This document shows positions 1 through 11,141 of a stretch of 20,646 nt of DNA, piece by piece. Under the pieces are notes generated by a model. It ran no database searches. It had not been told where the DNA came from and saw nothing but the letters and a program-made list of their open reading frames with translations. The stretch comes from Pseudomonadota bacterium (GTDB taxonomy: Bacteria > Pseudomonadota > Gammaproteobacteria > Halothiobacillales > Halothiobacillaceae): the NCBI GenBank assembly GCA_021795795.1, contig JAJYPA010000094.1:1-20646 (forward strand), written 5' to 3'. Position 1 is the stretch's first letter. The number at the start of each line of letters is the position of its first letter. The position numbers and the translations under genes were made by a program.

Positions 1-102
1 AACCGTGAAGTGGTCTCCCTTTTCGAGTCCTGCAAGGCATACCTTCGTGGGGAGAATGGTGAATGTGAGGTGCTGGCTGCACTGCAGGTGGCTTCCGTAT
101 GA
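1..102 (+). CDS. 3' end of an unidentified gene (partial)
   Basis: An open frame runs from the first base with no stop until TGA at 100-102 and encodes at least 33 residues, ending in LAALQVASV. Its stop overlaps the start of the next gene in an ATGA arrangement (ATG at 99-101), the usual sign of translational coupling, which supports it being the real tail of an upstream gene. Too little is visible to name a family. Because it is coupled to a DNA adenine methyltransferase, it probably belongs to the same mobile-element operon (inference). Confidence 0.5.
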   Translation, partial: NREVVSLFESCKAYLRGENGECEVLAALQVASV

Positions 103-989
103 GCGTACATCCGCCATTCCCCTGGCTTGGCGGAAAGGGGAAACTGGCTGACCAGATTCTTGCCCGGCTTCCCGAGCCGTCGCGGGAGCTGACCTATATG
201 GAACCCTTCTTTGGTGGCGGGGCGGTATTCTTTGCCCGTCGTCCCTCGGGCATCGAGGTCATCAATGACGCCAATGGCGAGATCGTGACCTTCTTCCGTG
301 TGCTCCGAGACCGCACGGACGAACTGATCCGGTACCTGCAGAACACCCCCTACTCGCGCCAACTGTTTTATGAGTGGCGGGCCATTCCGGACCCGGCAAG
401 CCTGCCAGACCTCGAACGCGCTGCCCGGTTTTTCTATATCGCCAGATCCGCGTTCGCCGCCGAATCCACCCGCAAAAATCCGGCGTGGGCCTTTGCCAAG
501 GTTTTTGACAATAAGGCTCGGTCCATGGCCGCCGTCATCGATTCGGAATTGCACTTGGTTCGGGATCGGCTGCGGTACGCACTGATTGAGAACGATGATG
601 CCATTGCGGTGGTCCGGAGATTCGATACCCCATCCGCCGTCATCTACTGTGACCCGCCTTATCTCCAGGCTACCCGCAGAGACGGGCAATATGCCGATGA
701 GATGAGTGACCAGGATCACGAAAACCTGCTTCGAGTGCTCTGTGCCTGTGACGCCTATGTCGCGATTTCTGGCTATCCCAGTGATTTATATTCTGATCGT
801 TTGGAATCCGGGCAAGGATGGTCCTTTGTGGATATTGCCCACTCCTGTCACGCGAACCGGTCAGGGCGAGCTGGTGAGGATATTGATCGAGATCGGACAG
901 AAAGGATCTGGATGAATCCGCGTCTTACGCAGTGGTACGAGCGGCATGCTCCGCGCCAGTGTTCCTTGTTGGATCTGTGTGCAGTGTGA
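99..989 (+). CDS. D12-class DNA adenine N6-methyltransferase
   Basis: This 296-residue protein should transfer a methyl group from S-adenosylmethionine to the N6 of adenine in DNA. It has the motifs of the Dam/D12 class in order: motif [12 protein letters not shown] at about residues 6-16, the SAM-binding motif EPFFGGG at 35-41, and the catalytic DPPY at 185-188. The length is normal for phage- or plasmid-borne members (about 270-300). The start at 99 overlaps the stop of the upstream gene, indicating coupling. There is no restriction endonuclease beside it; the next gene is ssb, so it looks like an orphan methyltransferase of a mobile element, perhaps masking the element from host restriction (inference). 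The recognition sequence cannot be deduced from sequence alone. Confidence 0.92.
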   Translation: MSVHPPFPWLGGKGKLADQILARLPEPSRELTYMEPFFGGGAVFFARRPSGIEVINDANGEIVTFFRVLRDRTDELIRYLQNTPYSRQLFYEWRAIPDPASLPDLERAARFFYIARSAFAAESTRKNPAWAFAKVFDNKARSMAAVIDSELHLVRDRLRYALIENDDAIAVVRRFDTPSAVIYCDPPYLQATRRDGQYADEMSDQDHENLLRVLCACDAYVAISGYPSDLYSDRLESGQGWSFVDIAHSCHANRSGRAGEDIDRDRTERIWMNPRLTQWYERHAPRQCSLLDLCAV

Positions 990-1024
990 CCCACTCCCGA
1001 TCTATACCAAGCGTCACCATAATC

Positions 1025-1030
1025 AAGGAG
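1025..1030 (+). promoter_or_regulatory. Ribosome binding site of ssb
   Basis: AAGGAG lies eight bases before the ATG at 1039. It decides the start of ssb: the same frame is open further upstream to an ATG at 946, but that would add 31 residues unlike any SSB and would overlap the methyltransferase gene. Confidence 0.75.
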
Positions 1031-1038
1031 AAAAAACC

Positions 1039-1533
1039 ATGGCAGGCGTGAATAAAGTGATCTTGTTGGGCCATCTGGGGCGAGACCCTGAGATGCGGTA
1101 CATGCCCGATGGGACGGCGGTCGCCAATATGACCATCGCCACGTCGGAGTCCTATAAGGATCGGGACGGCAACCGCCAGGAGCGCACCGAGTGGCACCGC
1201 GTTGCACTCTTCTCGAGGACGGCGGAAGTCGCCGGCGAATACTTGCGTAAGGGAAGCCAGGCATACATCGAGGGACGTATCCGCACCAGAAAATGGACCG
1301 ATAAGGACGGTCAGGAGCGGTATTCCACGGAGATCGTGGGCGACCGGCTCCAGTTGATCGGTGGGCGCCGTGACGGGGCCGATGGTGGCAATCCAGCGCC
1401 ACAGCATGGTGGTGGGGGTGGCGGGGACATGGGTGCTGCACCGATGGAGGAATTTGACGACGATATTCCCTTCATCACCAAGGCGGAAACCCTCTGCCAG
1501 CCGCGTCGTTTGCTTGCTCGCGTCCGGTTGTGA
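1039..1533 (+). CDS. ssb: Single-stranded DNA-binding protein with displaced acidic tip
   Basis: This 164-residue protein is an SSB that would coat single-stranded DNA during replication, repair or conjugative transfer. The N-terminal OB fold is clear: [18 protein letters not shown] at the start, then [23 protein letters not shown] and the [15 protein letters not shown] strand at about 73-86. A glycine-rich linker (about 117-131) leads to the acidic tip DDDIPF at 140-145. In ordinary bacterial SSBs that tip is the last six residues and binds partner proteins through its free C-terminus. Here 19 further residues, [19 protein letters not shown], follow before the TGA. This could be a lost stop codon from a rearrangement, or a natural tail in a mobile-element SSB subfamily. 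The start is fixed by a good Shine-Dalgarno site. The gene lies between an orphan methyltransferase and an integrase. Confidence 0.92.
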   Translation: MAGVNKVILLGHLGRDPEMRYMPDGTAVANMTIATSESYKDRDGNRQERTEWHRVALFSRTAEVAGEYLRKGSQAYIEGRIRTRKWTDKDGQERYSTEIVGDRLQLIGGRRDGADGGNPAPQHGGGGGGDMGAAPMEEFDDDIPFITKAETLCQPRRLLARVRL

Positions 1534-1701
1534 GGTATCGGTGCGGTGAGCCGCCCGGTCATGCGGTGCCGCGGCGGAAAAGTGACGAATCCGTAAAATC
1601 AATCAAAACTGTGCTACGATGTGGTGATTATGTGACCTATAGCCCCTAGTGATTGAGTGCAACGGCATTTGAGTTTTTGAAATGTTGAAGGTCGACGAAA
1701 G

Positions 1702-2502
1702 ATGGCTTTGCAAGCTGGGCTTGGGGTATATTCTCTAGCGGCACTGAATAGCTCGATGATCGCTAAATATAGAGACAAGCGGCTTTCGACGATCAGCGAG
1801 AAAACTGGGCGCATGGTCGGCCCACAGACAGTCAAACATGAGCTGGGCTTGCTTCAACGTGCATTGAAAATGGCGGTTATGGAATGGGGTATCGCCCTAC
1901 CTGGCGGCATACCAACCGCCACGGTAAAGAAACCCTCCCTACCCCCTGCGCGGAATCGTCGCCTGGTAGATGACGAAGAGGAAAGATTGCTGGCCGCGTG
2001 CGCCGAGGCGCGTAATCCGTGGTTGCGCCCCGTGGTCATTTTCGCCATCGAGACGGCCATGCGGGCCGGTGAAATTGTGGAGACCTGGAAATTAGATAAA
2101 AAGATGGGCAAACGGGAGATGGTCAGCTTCGGCCTGCAGTGGCCAGACGTGGATATGAAACGACGCACGGCGCACCTGCCCAAGACGCAAAATGGTGAGG
2201 CCCGCACGGCGCCTTTATCCAGTCGCGCGGTGGCCACACTGGAAGCCCTGCCTCACACTCTGGACGGGCGGGTGTTTGGGACCACCTATGAAGGTATTCA
2301 CCAGGCGTATGTACGCGCCTGCCGCCGCGCCGACATCGATGGCCTGACCTTCCACGACCTGCGCCACGAAGCCACCAGCCGCCTGTTCGAGAAAGGCTTC
2401 AACCCCATGGAAGTCTCTGCCATTACGGGCCACAAGACGCTGCAGATGTTGAAACGCTATACTCACCTGAGGGCGGAGGATCTGGCGAAGAGGATGGGGT
2501 AA
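1702..2502 (+). pseudogene. Tyrosine recombinase/integrase lacking its N-terminal domain
   Basis: The 266-residue product carries the catalytic domain of a phage-type tyrosine integrase. Box I arginine R121 lies in ETAMRAGEIV, probable lysine K161 in LPKTQNG, H218 and R221 in FHDLRHEATSR, H244 in TGHKT, and nucleophile Y253 in KRYTHL, so the full set is present. The family is usually about 320-340 residues. Here the arm-binding domain and the start of the core-binding domain are missing: the protein begins near the LAALNSSMIAKYRDKRL segment, and the frame is closed upstream by TGA at 1678-1680. A further oddity is a roughly 17-residue stretch (127-143) between GEIV and GLQWPDVD, where relatives usually run straight on. 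The enzyme may be inactive or only catalytically competent. It could also be a genuinely short recombinase. No attachment site was recognised nearby. Confidence 0.8.
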
Positions 2503-2505
2503 CCG

Positions 2506-2748
2506 ATGAAGTCAGAGGATATCGTCGGAAAAGTTGCCCATATCGAGACGATTGCTGAAGGCTCCGGAATTCGTGAATTGCTTAGACTCAGGCGGGTCCA
2601 CGGTGACGGTCGCTGGAAAAAGAAAAAGGGACTTGCTCACGTGCGGCTCCCTGGTGGTGAAATTATCTACGCGGAGGTTCATTGGTATGAAGCACACGGC
2701 GTCGGAAAAGTTGAATACAAGATCAAGTATCCCATCCATGACGAATGA
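2506..2748 (+). CDS. Small conserved hypothetical protein (80 aa)
   Basis: The gene starts three bases after the integrase stop, with a purine-rich AGGATGGGG as its likely ribosome site. The 80-residue product is basic and compact, with no signal peptide or membrane segment. Its core, GRWKKKKGLAHVRL followed by AEVHWYEAHGVGK, resembles small uncharacterised proteins I associate with integrative elements, but I cannot assign a function or domain name. It overlaps the next small gene by 11 bases, so the two are probably translated together. Confidence 0.7.
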   Translation: MKSEDIVGKVAHIETIAEGSGIRELLRLRRVHGDGRWKKKKGLAHVRLPGGEIIYAEVHWYEAHGVGKVEYKIKYPIHDE

Positions 2749-2965
2749 TCCGGCATTCTGGCTATGCGTATCCAATGCCGACTATGAGGTTTCCCTCGAA
2801 CCTCGCAAGGTTTATGAGGGGTTACCTGACCCGGAAGCGCAAAAGATGGGCATGATTCGCGTCATTGATGAATCTGGAGAGGATTATCTGTTCCCTGCGT
2901 CCCTCTTCCTGCCTATAGCGCTTCCTCATGAAGTCGCTGTTGCCGTTCACCGCTTGGCCGTCTGA
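2738..2965 (+). CDS. Small conserved hypothetical protein (75 aa)
   Basis: The start ATG at 2738 lies inside the end of the previous small gene (11-base overlap). An in-frame ATG much further upstream at 2534 is possible, but that stretch only mirrors the coding frame of the preceding gene and is rejected. The 75-residue acidic product has a segment RKVYEGLPDPEAQ followed by RVIDESGEDYLFPASLFLPI. Short proteins with a 'DESGEDYLYP'-like stretch are common beside mobile elements and toxin-antitoxin loci. I cannot name the family. The coupled arrangement of one basic and one acidic small protein suggests a functional pair (inference). Confidence 0.65.
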   Translation: MTNDPAFWLCVSNADYEVSLEPRKVYEGLPDPEAQKMGMIRVIDESGEDYLFPASLFLPIALPHEVAVAVHRLAV

Positions 2966-3101
2966 TATGACCGTCACGAAGCAGGATTAAACCTATCTCC
3001 TCGTGGAAGCCGGGGGTCTCACCGGCAGGGCACTTGCCGCCATTAGCTGAGCTTAAACATTAGTAGCCCAAAGTAGCAATGAGAACGTAGACTGCTAGTC
3101 C

Positions 3102-3773
3102 ATGATGAATCTTACTAAGTCGAAACAGCGTGTCGCTGACCATGGGGAGGTGTTTACCCCCGCGTGGATGGTTGAGGTCATGCTTGATCAGGTGAAGGGC
3201 GAAACGGAACGTATTGACGCACGCTTCCTGGAGCCGGCGTGCGGAAGCGGTAACTTCCTCGTGCCCGTACTACAGCGCAAGCTTGTCGCTGTTGAGCTTA
3301 AGTACGGCCAGTCGGACTTTGAGAAGAGGCACTACGCGCTGCTTGCGCTGATGTGCATTTACGGCATCGAGCTGCTCGCTGACAACATCGCAGAGTGCCG
3401 GGCCAATGTGCTGGGCATCTTCACTGGTTATCTGAATCTAGATGGGGCCGACGATCTGTATCGCGTCGCTAGCCATGTGCTATCGCAAAACCTTGTGCAT
3501 GGCGACGCACTGACCATGCGCATGCAGGAAGGCCAGCCGATTACCTTTCCCGAATGGGGCTATCTCGGCAAGGGCAGATTCCAGAGGCGTGATTTCCGCT
3601 TTGATGCGCTCACCGGCTCGGCGGCCTTTAGTGCTGATGGGTCGCTTTTCGCCGACCTGGGTAAGCACGAAATCTTCATGCCAGTGAAAACTTGGCCGCC
3701 GATGACGGTGAAGGATCTGGCTGACGAGGCAAGCCAAATGTCGCCTACCCCATCACTAAAGGAGCAGGCATGA
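3102..3773 (+). CDS. N6-adenine methylase-like protein with motif I only
   Basis: The 223-residue product starts with a conserved stretch ending VADHGEVFTPAWMVEVML, then the SAM-binding motif FLEPACGSGNF at about 42-52, as in N6 DNA methylases of the Eco57I/HsdM type. The C-terminal half has FQRRDFRFD but no NPPY catalytic motif, so on its own it is unlikely to methylate DNA. The length does not look like a truncation, because the tail runs on with an ordered composition and ends in an ATGA overlap with the next gene. The start has two ATGs (3102 and 3105) and no strong Shine-Dalgarno, so it may be the first gene of the operon with weak initiation. A likely role is a partner or specificity subunit of the downstream methylase (inference). 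Confidence 0.8.
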   Translation: MMNLTKSKQRVADHGEVFTPAWMVEVMLDQVKGETERIDARFLEPACGSGNFLVPVLQRKLVAVELKYGQSDFEKRHYALLALMCIYGIELLADNIAECRANVLGIFTGYLNLDGADDLYRVASHVLSQNLVHGDALTMRMQEGQPITFPEWGYLGKGRFQRRDFRFDALTGSAAFSADGSLFADLGKHEIFMPVKTWPPMTVKDLADEASQMSPTPSLKEQA

Positions 3774-4921
3774 CCACCATCCCTGCTTCTGTCCCCGTGC
3801 TGCGCTGGGCCGCGCAACGGGCGCGCTTGCGCGACGCCGATCTGGCGGCGCGGTTCCCAAAGTGGCCCTTGTGGCTGAGCGGCGAGGCCCGGCCCACGCT
3901 CAAGCAGCTGGAAAACTTCGCGCGCCTCTCGCACACAGCCTTCGGCTACTTCTTTTTGCCGTCGCCGCCCACGCTGGCGTTACCGGTGCCGGACTTTCGC
4001 ACCTTGCGCGACGAGACTCTCGCCGAGCCCAGTAGCGACCTGTTGGACACCCTTTACCTGTGCCAGCAGCGGAAGGACTGGTATCGTGACCATGCCCGCA
4101 TGCAAGGCATGCCACCCTTGCCGTTCGTTGGCAGCGCCAGTGTGCAGGAATCGCCCGAGGCCGTGGCACAACGCCTGCGCGAAACTTTGGGCTTGTCCAT
4201 CGAAGTGCGTCGCCAGCTGCCCACATGGACGGATGCTCTGCGCCAGTTGATCGCCAATGCCGAAGACGCCGGGGTAATGGTCATGGTGAGTTCTGTCGTC
4301 GGCAGCAACAGTCACCGCAAGCTGGACGTTGGCGAGTTTCGGGGCTTCGCACTGACGGATGACGTTGCACCGCTGGTCTTCCTAAATGGTGCCGACAGCA
4401 AGGCTGCGCAGATGTTCACGCTGGCGCACGAACTGACGCATGTTTGGCTGGGCGCAACTGGTGTGTCGGACACGCAGGCTGGCGAGGTGCCCGAGCAGCA
4501 AATCGAGCGCTGGTGCAACCAGGTCGCGGCCGAACTGCTGATGCCATTGGAGGCATTACGCGCAACGCACCAGCGCAACGCGCCGATACCGGAAGAAATC
4601 CAGCGGCTGGCGCGCGAATTCAAGGTCAGCACCCTGGTCGCCCTGCGCCGCCTGTTCGATGCGGGCTACATCAATCAGACTGCGTTATGGCAGTACTACC
4701 GGGAGGAACAGGAAGGGCTGCGCACGCTGAAAGAGCACAGCAACCCGGGCGGCAACTTCTACCGCAGCCTGGGCGCACGCACCAGCAAGCGCTTTGCCCG
4801 CGCCATCGTCTCCAGCACGCTGGAGGGCCAGACCTCGTTTCCCGACGCTTTTCGCATGCTGGGCATGCGCAAGACCGCCACGTTCTACGAAGCCGCGCGC
4901 GAGTTGGGGGTCACGGCATGA
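3770..4921 (+). CDS. XRE-type HTH / ImmA-IrrE family zinc metallopeptidase
   Basis: The 383-residue protein begins with a degenerate XRE-like helix-turn-helix (about 9-65), with the family's characteristic SGEARPTLKQLENFARL followed by AFGYFFLPSPP. The peptidase core has the zinc motif HELTH (H220, E221, H224) and a third-ligand candidate E255 in VAAELLMP. ImmA/IrrE peptidases typically cleave DNA-bound repressors, releasing mobile-element or stress genes. Here the enzyme could act as sensor, regulator or antitoxin-like component of the operon. ATGA overlaps join it to the methylase-like gene before it and the PIN-like gene after it, and AGGAG lies four bases before GCATG. The C-terminal 80 residues (from about 305) are an additional basic helical region. 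Confidence 0.92.
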   Translation: MTTIPASVPVLRWAAQRARLRDADLAARFPKWPLWLSGEARPTLKQLENFARLSHTAFGYFFLPSPPTLALPVPDFRTLRDETLAEPSSDLLDTLYLCQQRKDWYRDHARMQGMPPLPFVGSASVQESPEAVAQRLRETLGLSIEVRRQLPTWTDALRQLIANAEDAGVMVMVSSVVGSNSHRKLDVGEFRGFALTDDVAPLVFLNGADSKAAQMFTLAHELTHVWLGATGVSDTQAGEVPEQQIERWCNQVAAELLMPLEALRATHQRNAPIPEEIQRLAREFKVSTLVALRRLFDAGYINQTALWQYYREEQEGLRTLKEHSNPGGNFYRSLGARTSKRFARAIVSSTLEGQTSFPDAFRMLGMRKTATFYEAARELGVTA

Positions 4922-5412
4922 GCTATTTGCTGGACGCCAATGTGTTCATGTCCGCGAAGAACCTGCACTACGGCCTAGATTTCTGCCCGGCGTTCTGGGA
5001 CTGGCTGGCGCACAAAGGCAATACGGGCGCAGTGTTGAGCATCGACAAAGTCGCCGATGAAATCGAGGCAGGCCAGGACGAGCTGTCAGACTGGGCAAGG
5101 AACCACGGCCAAGCGCTCTTTCAACGCACGCCGCCGACACTGGCGACACAGTTCACTCAGGTCAGCGCATGGGCCACCGGGCAGCAATACACACCGGCTG
5201 CGATCAACACCTTTCTGCAGGCAGCCGATTTTTATTTGCTCGCCCATTCGCTGGCCAGCAACCATGTGGTGGTGACCCACGAGGTTCCTTCCAACTCGCT
5301 GGCGCGCATCAAGATACCGAATGTATGCGTTGGCCTGGGCGTGCGCTTTATGACGCCCTACCAGATGCTGCGCATCGAGCGAGCGCGGTTCGTGCTGGGG
5401 GCGCACGCATGA
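4918..5412 (+). CDS. DUF4411 family PIN-like protein
   Basis: The 164-residue product opens with YLLDANVFMSAKN, typical of PIN-fold ribonucleases and of DUF4411. Acidic residues suited to metal binding are D6, E48/E50 in VADEIEAG, D104 in QAADFYLLAH, and the VVVTHE strand ending at E122. PIN proteins are usually toxins that cut RNA, and a PIN-like gene directly after an ImmA/IrrE-HTH gene resembles a toxin-antitoxin pair. The start at 4918 makes a 4-base ATGA overlap with the peptidase gene, and the stop overlaps the next gene the same way. A longer upstream frame exists but only shadows the peptidase gene. Ribonuclease activity is inferred from fold and context. Confidence 0.85.
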   Translation: MSYLLDANVFMSAKNLHYGLDFCPAFWDWLAHKGNTGAVLSIDKVADEIEAGQDELSDWARNHGQALFQRTPPTLATQFTQVSAWATGQQYTPAAINTFLQAADFYLLAHSLASNHVVVTHEVPSNSLARIKIPNVCVGLGVRFMTPYQMLRIERARFVLGAHA

Positions 5413-7053
5413 GCGAACAGGCCGGCTTCGCCCTGCGAGGCCGCAACCCGGATGTGCTGACCTGCATCGCCAACCTGTCCAACGACGAAGTCTTCACCCC
5501 GCCCGAGTTCGCCAACCGGATGCTGGATACCCTGGCCGAGGCATGGGCAGCCAGCCACGGCGGGGCGAACCTATGGGCCGACAGCACGGTGAAGTTCCTC
5601 GACCCGTGCACCAAGTCAGGCGTGTTCCTGCGCGAAATTACTAGCCGGCTTACCAAGGGGCTGGCAGAGATGATCCCGGACCTCCAGGCGCGTGTCGATC
5701 ACATCCTGACCCGGCAGGTGTTCGGCATCGGCATCACCCATCTCACCAGCCTGCTGGCGCGGCGCAGCGTGTATTGCTCGAAGCATGCCAATGGACCGCA
5801 TTCCATCGCGAAGACCTTCACCAGCGACGAGGGCAATATCTGGTTCGAGCGCACCGAGCACAGGTGGGCCAATGGCAAATGCGCATTTTGCGGGGCCAGC
5901 CAGAGCGCCCTGGATCGCGGCGAAGGACTGGAAACCCACGCCTACGCGTTCATCCACACTGACAATATCAAGACTCGGGTCGCCGAGTTGTTTGGAGGCG
6001 ATATGCAATTCGACGTCATCATTGGAAACCCGCCGTACCAGTTGAACGATGGCGGCTACGGTACGAGCGCGGCGCCCATCTATCAAAAGTTTGTGGAGCA
6101 AGCCAAGGCACTGGAGCCACGTTACCTGTCCATGATCATCCCGTCGCGGTGGTTTGCCGGCGGCAAGGGTTTGGATGAGTTTCGCGAAACCATGCTTGCA
6201 GACACACAGGTACGCTCGATTGACGACTTTCTGAGTGCGTCAGATGTGTTTCCCGGCGTCGGACTCAAGGGCGGCGTTTGTTACTTTCTCTGGGATCGCG
6301 ACCACCCAGGATTGTGCAGTGTGAGCACCCATTTCAAGGACTGGCCGGTTTCCACCGCCACACGCCCGCTCGTGGAAAAAGGAGCGGACGTGTTCATCCG
6401 TTTCAATGAAGGGCTGTCGATTCTGAAAAAGGTAGTTGCGGTCGAAACTGGGAAGACAGATTCTTTGGCCTTGCCGAATGGCAAGCGCTTTGACGCGTTA
6501 GTCAGTTCCAGAAAGCCGTTTGCCCTTGAAACGACGTTCAAAGGCAGGAAGACCAAACGGGCTGGTGATGTGCTGATCTACCAAAACGGCGGAACAGGCT
6601 ATGTCGCGAGGGATTCTGTGCCATCTGGCACCGAACTCATCGATAAGTGGAAACTGTTTGCAGGCTATGCCGCGCCGGGAACCGGCAACCGGGACACCTA
6701 TCCACACCGTATCCTCAGCACGCCTTTTATTGGTGAGCCGGGCAGCATTTGCTCTGAAACCTATTTGTGCATTGGCCCGTTCGACACGCAGGCCGAGGCT
6801 GAAAGCGCCTTGTCCTACCTCACCTGCCGGTTGACCCGACTGCTGATTCTTCTACACAAGCCGTCCCAACACGTCACCCGCAAGGTTTACGCCTTCGTAC
6901 CAGCGCAAGCGTGGACGAAGCCTTGGAAAGACGCGGATCTTTACGCGAAATACGGACTGAATGATGAGGAGATCGCATTCATCGAGAAAATTGTCCGTCC
7001 GATGGAACTAACAAGCGACTTGTTCGGTGAAATCTCCGTGGACAAAGGCGACG

Positions 7054-7061
<8 letters not shown>
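5409..7061 (+). CDS. Eco57I-type adenine-specific DNA methylase
   Basis: The 550-residue protein has the catalytic motif of N6-adenine methylases, GNPPY, at about 206-210, preceded by QFDVII. Its SAM-binding motif is unusual: FLDPCTKSGVFL at 63-74 replaces the typical DPACGSG. Between them C123, H126 and the KCAFC pair C159/C162 could form a zinc site. The C-terminal half (about 230-530) matches the extended target-recognition region of Eco57I-like enzymes. The start at 5409 is chosen because it overlaps the previous stop as ATGA; an upstream in-frame start at 5169 would only read through the PIN gene in another frame. It is probably the modification subunit of a restriction system whose nuclease-helicase follows with an 8-base overlap. 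Confidence 0.9.
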
Positions 7062-9591
<2,530 letters not shown>

Positions 9592-9911
9592 CGCATGGTC
9601 GTGTGAAATTGCTGAACGGGAAAGAGCGCAAGAAGCAAATAATGTAGTATTCATCGTTGTGATAGAAATTATCGCATTTAACCATAAGGAATCCATATCA
9701 AAAATCCCATCCGTCCGTCAACGATATGTCGAGTTAGGTTGTCTTGCATGCACGTGGAAGATAACTCTTCAACTCGATGGTGAAGATACGGATACATTAC
9801 TCGGGGCGGTTCAGTCGACCATGAGATGCAAATTGAGGGGGCGATACGAGAATGGACTTTGATGCAATCAACGCCGATCCATTTGTGGCAGTACGGAGCG
9901 GGTACTGAACG
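9592..9911 (+). other. 320-base spacer between two defence operons
   Basis: No convincing gene is seen here. The stretch around 9635-9720 is clearly more A+T-rich than its surroundings and is a reasonable place for the promoter of the operon starting at 9912, but no clear -35/-10 pair stands out. A frame open from inside the helicase gene to TGA at 9860-9862 has mixed codon use and no good start. A tiny frame at 9852-9908 (MDFDAINADPFVAVRSGY) ends four bases before the next start and could be a leader peptide, without other support. No factor-independent terminator was recognised after 9591. Confidence 0.5.
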
Positions 9912-11141
9912 ATGCCTTCCGTCCTTGCATGGATTGACCATGACTCGAAAGCGAGGGAACGCACGCTTCGCATTCTCTCCCTTTTCCAGGAAAAGGAAAG
10001 TCGTGACGAGCTTGGGCTCGGCTCCGTGCGGGACAGCTTTGCCGATCAGTTGTTCCCAGGAACAAGCACGATCCAGACGCGCCTCCGCTACATGCTTTTC
10101 GTGCCATGGATTTACCATTCCCTGGAAGAGAAGCGACTACCTGCGGAGAATTTTGCGATCCAGGCTGACAAGCTGGAAAGAGACCTGGTTCAGCCATTGA
10201 TGGATTCCGATGATCAGGCTGGCGTATTTGGAAAAACCGCAGGAAAGAGACTCAAACGGTTGCCCAGCTCCGTCTACTGGGCCGGTCTCGGTGTCTGGGG
10301 AATACGCATTACACCATTTTCGCAGGACGAATATCACAGGCGCATCGACGAAACTTACCGCCGCCGGAATGCCCTGAAGGCTCTTGAGAAAGACGCAAAC
10401 GCACGAGGAGACGATGTCGACGTTGATCAGCGGATGGCCGCTCTCAATTGGCATCCTCGATTGCCAGCACCTCCGGAAGAATTCCCTTCAACGGTGAACT
10501 TCGCTTTAACCAGGGAAGAGTCTGAATTTATTCGGGATCGCATCCAGGTCGCTTGCCCCAACAGTCTCCTCTCTTTCTTGGCACTGCACTGCGAACCCGC
10601 CGACACCCAAGCCCCATGGGAACATCCGGACTACAGCAGCTTTTCCGAACAGCATAAAGAACTTCTGACCCATGCACGGCTGTTCTCGGAGGTGATGCAT
10701 GGAGCGGCGCTCTCGTACAACGTTCAGCTCGCCAGGCTTCGAAACCATGAAGACCTTGTCGCCGAGCATCAGGCAAGTTTCGATGAATGGACCGCAAATC
10801 TTCCCCTGGAGGAGATTCGCTCCTGGTCGGTGAGCCGCCTCTGGGAGTTGACCATGGATCATGGCCACACCATCACCCCGCAAACGAGATCCTTCGTTCA
10901 GCAATGGATCGACCATACCCGGAAGTCGCCCGGCGACCTCCTTTCTAACGCCGAGGCGCTCACCCTGATCAAAAGAAGAGAAATGAAACTCAAGGGCACG
11001 CGTTCCCGATTCAGGAACCAAAGGGCGCTCGAGCAGTGGGGCGGGTACTCCGGCGTTGGAAGACTCGTCTATCGCTGGCCGAATGTGAAGGTGCTTTTGA
11101 ACGACCTGTACCAGGGGATGAGCCGGGAGGAGAAATGCTGA
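9912..11141 (+). CDS. DUF6361 family protein
   Basis: The 409-residue protein opens with a strongly conserved block, VLAWIDHDSKARERTLRI, then RDELGLGSVRDSFADQLFPGTSTIQTR in two parts and YMLFVPWIY, which I recognise as DUF6361. The biochemical function is unknown. No nuclease, ATPase or membrane motif is visible; the protein is helical with basic C-terminal residues (KRREMKLKGTRSRFRNQRAL) that could bind nucleic acid. It begins an operon with a PLD-like gene (7-base overlap) and a helicase, which points to a defence role. No long Shine-Dalgarno is seen, but the ATG at 9912 is the first in the frame and the conserved block starts at once. Confidence 0.85.
   Translation: MPSVLAWIDHDSKARERTLRILSLFQEKESRDELGLGSVRDSFADQLFPGTSTIQTRLRYMLFVPWIYHSLEEKRLPAENFAIQADKLERDLVQPLMDSDDQAGVFGKTAGKRLKRLPSSVYWAGLGVWGIRITPFSQDEYHRRIDETYRRRNALKALEKDANARGDDVDVDQRMAALNWHPRLPAPPEEFPSTVNFALTREESEFIRDRIQVACPNSLLSFLALHCEPADTQAPWEHPDYSSFSEQHKELLTHARLFSEVMHGAALSYNVQLARLRNHEDLVAEHQASFDEWTANLPLEEIRSWSVSRLWELTMDHGHTITPQTRSFVQQWIDHTRKSPGDLLSNAEALTLIKRREMKLKGTRSRFRNQRALEQWGGYSGVGRLVYRWPNVKVLLNDLYQGMSREEKC

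Noticed and set aside
1543..1554. GCGG-TGAG-CCGC inverted repeat after ssb
   Set aside because: A four-pair stem without a T tract is expected by chance at this base composition.
848..1602. Two overlapping minus-strand frames opposite the methyltransferase end and ssb
   Set aside because: They lie opposite a clear SSB with a good ribosome site and have proline/arginine/histidine-rich composition unlike a real protein.
1615..1620. TACGAT preceded by TG as an extended -10 promoter of the integrase gene
   Set aside because: No -35 element at suitable spacing could be found, so it is too weak to list.
3009..3026. Hairpin GCCGG...CCGGC before the five-gene operon
   Set aside because: The stem has only five pairs with an eight-base loop and no T run follows, so it is not supported as a terminator; no family of regulatory RNA was recognised.
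5169..5408. Upstream extension of the Eco57I-type methylase
   Set aside because: The extra 80 residues lie in another frame over the PIN-like gene; the ATGA overlap at 5409 gives a better start followed at once by conserved sequence.
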